A DNA stretch of 64,000 nucleotides from Kitasatospora aureofaciens. GTDB taxonomy: Bacteria; Actinomycetota; Actinomycetes; Streptomycetales; Streptomycetaceae. The first letter of the stretch is position 1. Each line of letters begins with the position of its first letter. The stretch covers positions 186,001 through 250,000 of the forward strand of contig NZ_JAHTKP010000003.1 in NCBI RefSeq assembly GCF_019192735.1, written 5' to 3'. The notes under the pieces are model-generated. The model did no database searches, was not told where the DNA came from, and saw only the letters and a list, made by a program, of their open reading frames with translations. Below are positions 58,317 to 64,000 of the stretch, in pieces. Both the position numbers and the translations under genes were made by a program.

Positions 58317-59681
58317 ATGACGCAGCTGATGGGCCGTCCGATCCTGGAGGTGCCGGGCGAACTGGGCGTTCGTCCCGTGCCGGCCGACCTGCTGGCCGGG
58401 GTGCGGATGGCGCTGGTCGGCCTGGCGGTGGTCGGGGTGCCGGTGCTCGGGCTGTGGGTGGCGACGCCGAACGCGGACAACGGAGCGGCGGGTGCCACCC
58501 GGCTGGCGGGGGCGCTGTGGCTGCTGGGGCACGGTGCGCCGGTGCTGCGCGGGGGTGCGGAGGCTCCGCTGACGGTCACGCCGTTGCTGCTGGGGGTGCT
58601 GGCGGTGGTTCAGCTCTTCCGGGCGGGCGCCCGGGTGGCGGCGCGGCGGGGGCTGCGGTCGCGGTGGGGCGGCCCGGTGGCGGTGTGGGCGGGGTACTGC
58701 GGGGTGGCGGTCGCTGTGGTGGTGCACTGCGCTGGTGGGGGCCTGTTCCGCTCGCGGGTGCTGCCGGACGTCGTGGCGGTGGGGCTGCTGGCCGCGCTGG
58801 CGGTCGGCGCGGGTGTCCGTTCGGCTGCGACGTCCCAGGCCCCGACACCCCGGGCCGAGACCGATGCCCGGCCGGTGCTGGACCGACTGCCGGTGTGGGC
58901 CCGTCCGACGGGCTGTGCGGGGGTGGTGCGCCGGTCGGCGCTGGCGGCCGGGGCGGGGCTGGTGGCGGCGGGCGGGGTGCTGGTCGCGGTCGCGGCGGTG
59001 TCGGACGCGGTGGTCGGGGGCGGCCGGGGGATGGCGGTGCTGGGCCGGGGGTCGACGGCGGTGGTGGCGCTGGTGCTGATGGCGGTGGTGCTGCTGCCGA
59101 ACGCCGTGGTGTGGGGCGCGGCGTACGCGCTGGGGCCAGGGTTCGCGGTGGGGGAGGGGACGGTGGTGGCGCCGGGCGGTACGGCGCTCGGCCCGGTGCC
59201 CGAGTTCCCGTTGTTCGCGCTGCTACCGGAGTCGGGCCCGGGGGGCTGGCGGCTGGCGGTGGTGGTGCTGCCCGTACTGGCCGGGGTGGTCCCGGCACTG
59301 CTGCTGGGCCGCGCCGCAGCGACGGGTGCAACGGACGAGGAGCCGTGGCATCCCGCGGCGACGGCGCTGGCGGCCGCGGCGGCGGCCCTGCTGACCGGGG
59401 CCGGGGCGGCTGCCCTGGCCGGGCTGTCCGGTGGCGCGCTGGCCGGTGGCCGGATGGCCTGGCTGGGGCCGGTGCCCTGCTGGACGGGCCTGGCGGCGGC
59501 GGGCTGGTTCGCCGTCGTGGCGGTGCCGGGTGCGCTGCTGGTGCGGTACCGGGCGCTGAGCCCGGGCAGTCCGGAACCGGCGGCCCTCACCGGGCGGGCC
59601 GGCCGCGTGCGCCGGTCCGCCTGGCTGCTGCGCGCCCGCGTGCACGCCGCGGTGGTGCGGCTGAGCGGGCGCGCGTCCTAG
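58317..59681 (+). CDS. DUF6350-type polytopic membrane protein
   Basis: 454 aa with about nine membrane segments and no soluble domain. It resembles the actinobacterial DUF6350 family found just upstream of purN-purH; some family members are annotated as cell-division membrane proteins, which cannot be judged here. Start: ATG 58317 follows GAGG by 3 nt; ATG 58308 is the alternative. It is convergent with the next gene, 4 nt apart. Confidence 0.78.
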   Translation: MTQLMGRPILEVPGELGVRPVPADLLAGVRMALVGLAVVGVPVLGLWVATPNADNGAAGATRLAGALWLLGHGAPVLRGGAEAPLTVTPLLLGVLAVVQLFRAGARVAARRGLRSRWGGPVAVWAGYCGVAVAVVVHCAGGGLFRSRVLPDVVAVGLLAALAVGAGVRSAATSQAPTPRAETDARPVLDRLPVWARPTGCAGVVRRSALAAGAGLVAAGGVLVAVAAVSDAVVGGGRGMAVLGRGSTAVVALVLMAVVLLPNAVVWGAAYALGPGFAVGEGTVVAPGGTALGPVPEFPLFALLPESGPGGWRLAVVVLPVLAGVVPALLLGRAAATGATDEEPWHPAATALAAAAAALLTGAGAAALAGLSGGALAGGRMAWLGPVPCWTGLAAAGWFAVVAVPGALLVRYRALSPGSPEPAALTGRAGRVRRSAWLLRARVHAAVVRLSGRAS

Positions 59682-59685
59682 GGAG

Positions 59686-60315
59686 CTAGTTGCCGTTCCC
59701 GACCAGGTCCACGTACCACTGCGGCGCCAGCCGGCTGCAGTTGTCGGCGCCGACCGAGGTCAGGGAGTCCTGAACGCAGGTGACGTAGTCCTGGTAGTAC
59801 AGCCCGAGGCCGATCACCGAGGACGCGACCATGACGGTCATCGCCCCGGTGAGGATCCCGGAGAGGGCGGCCGGAGTGAGCGGGTTCGACGCCGAGGGGG
59901 CGATGCCGACCGGGTCGGTCGCGGACGGCTTCGGCGCGCGCATCGCGGTGATGCCCCACAGGATCCCGAGCGCGCCGACGAACAGTGCGACCCAGTGGAA
60001 GCCGGCGAGCACGCAGATCAGCGCGAACAGCCCGGCGAGCGCCGCGTTGCGGGCCTTGCGCTGGGCCGGGTCGGTGGGGTCGAGCCGGGGCGGCTGCGGG
60101 GCCGGCGGGCGGGGCTGCCAGCCGTCGCCGCCCTGGGGGCCGGGGCCCCACGGGTGCGGCGGCGGCACCTGGGGGTGTTCGCCGGCGCCTTCGCCGTCGG
60201 GGCGTTCGGGGCCTTCGCCGGGCCGGGGGGTGCGCGGCTGCCACGGCTGGTCCGGGGCATCCGCCGGCGGCGGCGCGAAGGGGTTGCGCTCGCCGGTGTT
60301 GTCACCGCTGCTCAT
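59686..60315 (-). CDS. Proline-rich small membrane protein
   Basis: 209 aa. Long Pro/Gly/Trp-rich cytoplasmic N-terminus (about residues 1-85), two or three membrane segments (AALAGLFALICVLAGFHWVA, VGALGILWGITAM, TGAMTVMVASSVIGLGLYYQ) and a short extracellular tail with two Cys (YVTCVQDSLTSVGADNCSRL). Layout is that of DUF4190-like actinobacterial proteins. The function is unknown. Confidence 0.75.
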   Translation of the reverse strand: MSSGDNTGERNPFAPPPADAPDQPWQPRTPRPGEGPERPDGEGAGEHPQVPPPHPWGPGPQGGDGWQPRPPAPQPPRLDPTDPAQRKARNAALAGLFALICVLAGFHWVALFVGALGILWGITAMRAPKPSATDPVGIAPSASNPLTPAALSGILTGAMTVMVASSVIGLGLYYQDYVTCVQDSLTSVGADNCSRLAPQWYVDLVGNGN

Positions 60316-60637
60316 GGTTCAGCCATTCCTTCTCGGTCGGTGGTGCGGTCGCCCGCGCCCCCTATGATCCCGCAGCCGTCCGGCGGGCCCCCGGCGGCCT
60401 GCCGCTCGGCCGCGGGGAGATCCCCGTCTCAACTACGCGCGTAGCGCCGGGAGGAGGGTTCGGAGGCCCTCCGACCAGCCGTTATCGTGGTGACGGTCAG
60501 CAGCTCAGATCGGTTCCCGGGGCCCGCGTCGCGGCGGGTTCTCCTTGTGTTCCCCCTCGCTCGACCTGCCGTTCGTAGTGGCCCCACCGCCGGTGGACGT
60601 ACCAGCGGGCGGCGCCCGACCTACGGAGAATCGCGTA

Positions 60638-61297
60638 GTGGCCGCCGCCCCCGCCCAGCTCTTCCCGCCCCGTACGCCCGGACCGGCCCGCCTGGTGGTG
60701 CTGGTCTCCGGCTCGGGCACCAATCTGCAGGCGCTGATCGACGCCGCCGCCGACCCGGCCTACGGGGCCGGGATCGTGGCGGTGGGCGCGGACCGGGACG
60801 GCATCGCGGGTCTGGAGCGCGCCGAGAAGGCGGGGCTGCCGACCTTCGTCCACCGCGTGAAGGACTACCCGGACCGGGCCGACTGGGACCGCGCGCTGAC
60901 CGCGTCCGTCGCCGGGTACGAGCCGGACCTGGTGGTCTCGGCCGGCTTCATGAAGATCCTCGGCCCCGAGTTCATCGCGGCCTTCGCGGGACGGATCGTC
61001 AACACCCACCCCGCGCTGTTGCCGTCCTTCCCCGGCGCCCACGGCGTCACCGACGCGCTCGCGTACGGGGTCAAGGTCACCGGCTGCACCGTCCACCTGG
61101 TCGACGCCGGGGTGGACACCGGGCCGATCATCGCGCAGGGCGTCGTCGAGGTCGCCGACGCCGATCACGCCGATGGCGGCGAAGCGCTGCACGAGCGCAT
61201 CAAGACTGTCGAGCGCAAGCTGCTCGTCGACGTCGTGGGCCGGCTGGCCCGCGAGGGTCACCGTATCGAGGACCGAAAGGTATGGATTCCGGCATGA
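60638..61297 (+). CDS. purN: Phosphoribosylglycinamide formyltransferase
   Basis: Third step of purine synthesis, using 10-formyl-THF. 219 aa. GAR-binding [15 protein letters not shown], catalytic Asn-His in [18 protein letters not shown], and the Asp in [16 protein letters not shown] 60638 follows CGGAGAA. The stop overlaps the purH ATG (ATGA), so purN-purH is a translationally coupled pair. Confidence 0.95.
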   Translation: MAAAPAQLFPPRTPGPARLVVLVSGSGTNLQALIDAAADPAYGAGIVAVGADRDGIAGLERAEKAGLPTFVHRVKDYPDRADWDRALTASVAGYEPDLVVSAGFMKILGPEFIAAFAGRIVNTHPALLPSFPGAHGVTDALAYGVKVTGCTVHLVDAGVDTGPIIAQGVVEVADADHADGGEALHERIKTVERKLLVDVVGRLAREGHRIEDRKVWIPA

Positions 61298-62895
61298 GTG
61301 CCAGCTCCACCACGCCCCCCGTTTCGGAGAACGTTCGTCCGATCCGTCGCGCGCTGATCAGCGTGTACGACAAGACCGGTCTGGAGGAGCTGGCCCAGGG
61401 CCTGCACGCCGCCGGGGTCGCCATCGTCTCCACCGGCTCCACCGCCGGCCGGATCGCCGCCGCCGGCGTCCCGGTGACCGAGGTCTCCGAGCTGACAGGC
61501 TTCCCGGAGTGCCTGGACGGGCGCGTGAAGACGCTGCACCCCCGCGTGCACGCCGGCGTGCTCGCCGACCTGCGCCTGGAGTCGCACCGCGCACAGCTGG
61601 CCGAGCTGGGCGTCGAGCCCTTCGACCTGGTCGTGGTGAACCTCTACCCGTTCAAGGCCACCGTCGCCTCGGGCGCCACCCCGGACGAGTGCGTCGAGCA
61701 GATCGACATCGGCGGCCCGAGCATGGTCCGCGCCGCCGCCAAGAACCACCCGTCGGTGGCCGTCGTGGTCGACCCGGCCCGCTACGGCGACGTGCTCAGG
61801 GCCGTCCAGGAGGGCGGCTTCGACCTGGCCACCCGCAAGCGCCTGGCCGGTGCCGCGTTCGCCCACACCGCCGCGTACGACGTGGCCGTCGCCTCCTGGT
61901 TCGAGGCCGGCTACGCGCCCAGCGACGCTGCGAACATCAGCGGCTCCGCCGCGGGGTTCCCGGAGTTCCTGGGCGCCACCTGGGAGCGGCAGAACGTGCT
62001 GCGCTACGGCGAGAACCCGCACCAGGGCGCCGCGCTGTACAGCGACGGCAGCGGCGGTCTGGCCGGCGCGCAGCAGCTGCACGGCAAGGAGATGTCGTAC
62101 AACAACTACGTCGACACCGACGCCGCCCGCCGCGCCGCGTACGACCACGCCGAGCCGGCCGTCGCGATCATCAAGCACGCCAACCCGTGCGGCATCGCGA
62201 CCGGCGCCGACGTCGCCGAGGCGCACCGCAAGGCGCACGAGTGCGACCCGGTCTCCGCGTACGGCGGTGTGATCGCGGTGAACCGCCCGGTCACCGTCGA
62301 GCTGGCCGAGCAGATCGCCCCGATCTTCACCGAGGTCGTCGTGGCCCCCGGCTACGAGGACGGCGCGGTCGAGGTGCTGGCCCGCAAGAAGAACCTGCGG
62401 GTGCTGGTCGCCCCAGAGGCGCCGGCCAACCGCCAGGAGGTGCGCCCGATCTCCGGTGGCGTGCTGCTCCAGGACACCGACCGGGTGCACGCCGAGGGCG
62501 ACGACCCGTCGACCTGGACGCTGGCCACCGGTGAGGCGCTGTCCGAGGCGGAGCTGGCCGAGCTGGCCTTCGCCTGGCGGGCCTGCCGGGCCGTCAAGTC
62601 CAACGCGATCCTGCTGGCCAAGGACGGCGCCTCGGTCGGCGTCGGCATGGGCCAGGTCAACCGGGTCGACTCCTGCAAGCTCGCGGTCGAGCGGGCCGGC
62701 GAGCGGGCCAAGGGATCGTACGCGGCCTCGGACGCCTTCTTCCCGTTCCCGGACGGCCCGGGGATCCTGATCGCCGCGGGCGTGAAGGCGATCGTCCAGC
62801 CGGGCGGTTCGATCCGGGACGAGGAGGTCATCGCGGCCGCCGCCGAGGCGGGCGTGACGATGTACTTCACCGGCGCGCGGCACTTCTTCCACTGA
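61294..62895 (+). CDS. purH: Bifunctional AICAR formyltransferase/IMP cyclohydrolase
   Basis: Last two steps of IMP synthesis. 533 aa: N-terminal MGS-like cyclohydrolase ([31 protein letters not shown]) and C-terminal transformylase ([30 protein letters not shown]). The start in the purN ATGA (61294) was chosen; ATG 61282 is an alternative but lies too close to the GAAAGG. IMP made here feeds guaB and guaA of this window. Confidence 0.96.
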   Translation: MSASSTTPPVSENVRPIRRALISVYDKTGLEELAQGLHAAGVAIVSTGSTAGRIAAAGVPVTEVSELTGFPECLDGRVKTLHPRVHAGVLADLRLESHRAQLAELGVEPFDLVVVNLYPFKATVASGATPDECVEQIDIGGPSMVRAAAKNHPSVAVVVDPARYGDVLRAVQEGGFDLATRKRLAGAAFAHTAAYDVAVASWFEAGYAPSDAANISGSAAGFPEFLGATWERQNVLRYGENPHQGAALYSDGSGGLAGAQQLHGKEMSYNNYVDTDAARRAAYDHAEPAVAIIKHANPCGIATGADVAEAHRKAHECDPVSAYGGVIAVNRPVTVELAEQIAPIFTEVVVAPGYEDGAVEVLARKKNLRVLVAPEAPANRQEVRPISGGVLLQDTDRVHAEGDDPSTWTLATGEALSEAELAELAFAWRACRAVKSNAILLAKDGASVGVGMGQVNRVDSCKLAVERAGERAKGSYAASDAFFPFPDGPGILIAAGVKAIVQPGGSIRDEEVIAAAAEAGVTMYFTGARHFFH

Positions 62896-62929
62896 TCGCG
62901 TGACGCACTGATCGTGTGACGGTACGACA

Positions 62930-62969
62930 GAGCGGCCTGGTCCCCTCCACGGAGGGAGCCAGGCCGCTC
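62930..62969. terminator. Hairpin terminator between purH and the convergent membrane gene
   Basis: GAGCGGCCTGG / CCAGGCCGCTC with an additional inner CCCTC / GAGGG stem. Confidence 0.85.
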
Positions 62970-62988
62970 TTCGCGATCAGCCGGTGGC

Positions 62989-63606
62989 TCAGTAGCGCGG
63001 CCGGGCGAACCAGGCGACGCCGTCCCTGGTGGACATCCCGACGATCATGAGGATCGAGACCGCCAGCCACATCACCGCGAAGACGAAGCCGGGCGCCGGG
63101 TTCACCTTGTTGGCGAACGAGCCGAGGAACATCACCAGGCCCCACAGCGCGCCCAGCGAGCCGTACACCAGAGTGGTGATGCGAACGGCCGGACCGCCCT
63201 GGCCGAACTTCACGCCCAGCGTGATGGAGAACACCGCGAAGAGCAGGGCCACGATGCCGACGACCACCAGCACGCCGGTCGCCGCGCCGCCGAACCCGCC
63301 GAACGGGTCGCTCTCGTAGCTGTCGCGGGCCCGGTCGGTGACCGTCTTCGTCACCGCGGCACCGGTCAGGATGATGCCCGCACCGATGATCTGCACCGCG
63401 CCGATGATGAACAGCAGCACCCGGCTGGTGACCACCATGCCCGGCATGGACTGCGGCACGGCCGGCGGGTACCCGTACATCGGGGCCTGCATCGGGGCCG
63501 CCTGCGGGTAGCCGTACCCGGCGGCCGGCGGGGCCTGCTGCGGGTAGCCGTACCCGGGCTGCGGCGGCTGGCTGTACGGGTTGTTCGGATCGGGCGGGTA
63601 ACTCAT
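62989..63606 (-). CDS. Membrane protein with Pro/Tyr/Gly-rich N-terminus
   Basis: 205 aa. N-terminus with PGYGYP-type repeats (residues 1-60), then four membrane segments (SRVLLFIIGAVQIIGAGIIL; GVLVVVGIVALLFAVFSITL; TTLVYGSLGALWGLVMFLGS; GFVFAVMWLAVSILMIVGM). The function is unknown. ATG 63606 follows GGAGG; the longer frame lacks a ribosome site. Confidence 0.8.
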   Translation of the reverse strand: MSYPPDPNNPYSQPPQPGYGYPQQAPPAAGYGYPQAAPMQAPMYGYPPAVPQSMPGMVVTSRVLLFIIGAVQIIGAGIILTGAAVTKTVTDRARDSYESDPFGGFGGAATGVLVVVGIVALLFAVFSITLGVKFGQGGPAVRITTLVYGSLGALWGLVMFLGSFANKVNPAPGFVFAVMWLAVSILMIVGMSTRDGVAWFARPRY

Positions 63607-64000
63607 CGATGCCTCCGGGCAGATACGGGACGTGGGGACGGGACGGCGGAGGCCCCGGAACCGGCCGGTGGGTCGGGACACCGGACGAGCGGGACACCGG
63701 ACGAACGGGACGCCGGCCGGGCGCGCTGACGCTGCGGCGGTGGGGCCGTGGCGCCCGGCATCGGCGGCTCAGGAACGTGCTGGGTGCGGAGCGAGCGGAA
63801 TCGTCGACGGCAGGGCGGCGGTCACGGCGCCGCGGCGGTGATCGGGCGGCGCGGTCTCGTGTGGTCGGCTCACTGGCTCTTTCCCCCGGGTACGCCCCGC
63901 CGTGGTGTCCGTCGGCCCGTCACCGGGCCGGTCGCGGCAGGGTATGCCCGCATATCGTCAAACAGACGGCAGGGCCGTGTCCAGCTGCCTTGACGCCGGT
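63607..64000. other. Right-hand end of the window, no gene recognised
   Basis: 394 bp. It should hold the promoter of the minus-strand membrane gene. The last 80 bp are less GC-rich, with TTTGACG on the minus strand near 63,960 as a possible -35. I see no ORF that I trust. Confidence 0.4.

Overview
The window is a 64-kb stretch of very GC-rich actinobacterial chromosome from a streptomycete (Streptomyces, Kitasatospora or a close relative). The evidence is the extreme third-position GC, recognisable whiD, bldM, shbA and icmB genes, a TTA codon that is nearly unique in the window, and a gene order like the S. coelicolor glmS-to-purH region. It looks like conserved core chromosome. I saw no insertion sequence, prophage, CRISPR array, tRNA or rRNA gene.

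Layout. 1-11 kb: the truncated end of glmS, nnr, alr, a membrane-anchored hydrolase, and the tRNA t6A modification set tsaE, tsaB, rimI, tsaD. An iron-box-preceded small ORF and a transpeptidase-like protein lacking the expected catalytic residues lie inside this set. 11-15 kb: a THUMP-like methyltransferase and the CIRCE-controlled groES-groEL1 operon. 15-19 kb: a LysR regulator, then the developmental genes whiD and bldM (divergent) and the sigma-factor gene shbA. 19-22 kb: guaB, with a sigma-R-type promoter, and its paralogue guaB3. 22-28 kb: three kinase-like genes (two receptor kinases flanking a pseudokinase) and a frameshifted gene remnant. 28-38 kb: an aldehyde dehydrogenase, a GMC oxidoreductase, a zinc-ribbon membrane protein, guaA and a DoxX-Rieske fusion. 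37.6-41.6 kb: PspC envelope-stress genes divergent from a PspC-histidine kinase and its response regulator. 41.6-45.8 kb: pcrA, an M23 peptidase and icmB. 45.9-53.8 kb: a five-gene MoxR/vWA cluster. 54-64 kb: sucCD, a LuxR-sigma fusion regulator, a DUF6350-type membrane protein, purN-purH and small membrane proteins.

The most interesting part is the divergent cluster at 45.9-53.8 kb. One arm encodes a SWIM zinc-finger protein and a DUF5691-type protein. The other encodes a MoxR AAA+ ATPase, a DUF5682-type protein and a vWA (CoxE-like) protein. The shared intergenic region carries two back-to-back matches to the DNA-damage promoter motif TTGTCRGTG-N8-TANNNT (RecA-NDp, PafBC type), and the same motif sits directly before pcrA. 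I infer a damage-inducible chaperone-ATPase/vWA system of unknown output, co-regulated with a repair helicase.

Other notable items are a relay of ATGA start/stop overlaps through two mini-ORFs between alr and the hydrolase, a candidate pseudoknot leader before icmB, the pseudokinase between two active-looking kinases, and several short tandem repeats at gene ends. All function calls come from reading motifs and recognising families by eye. No database search was run.
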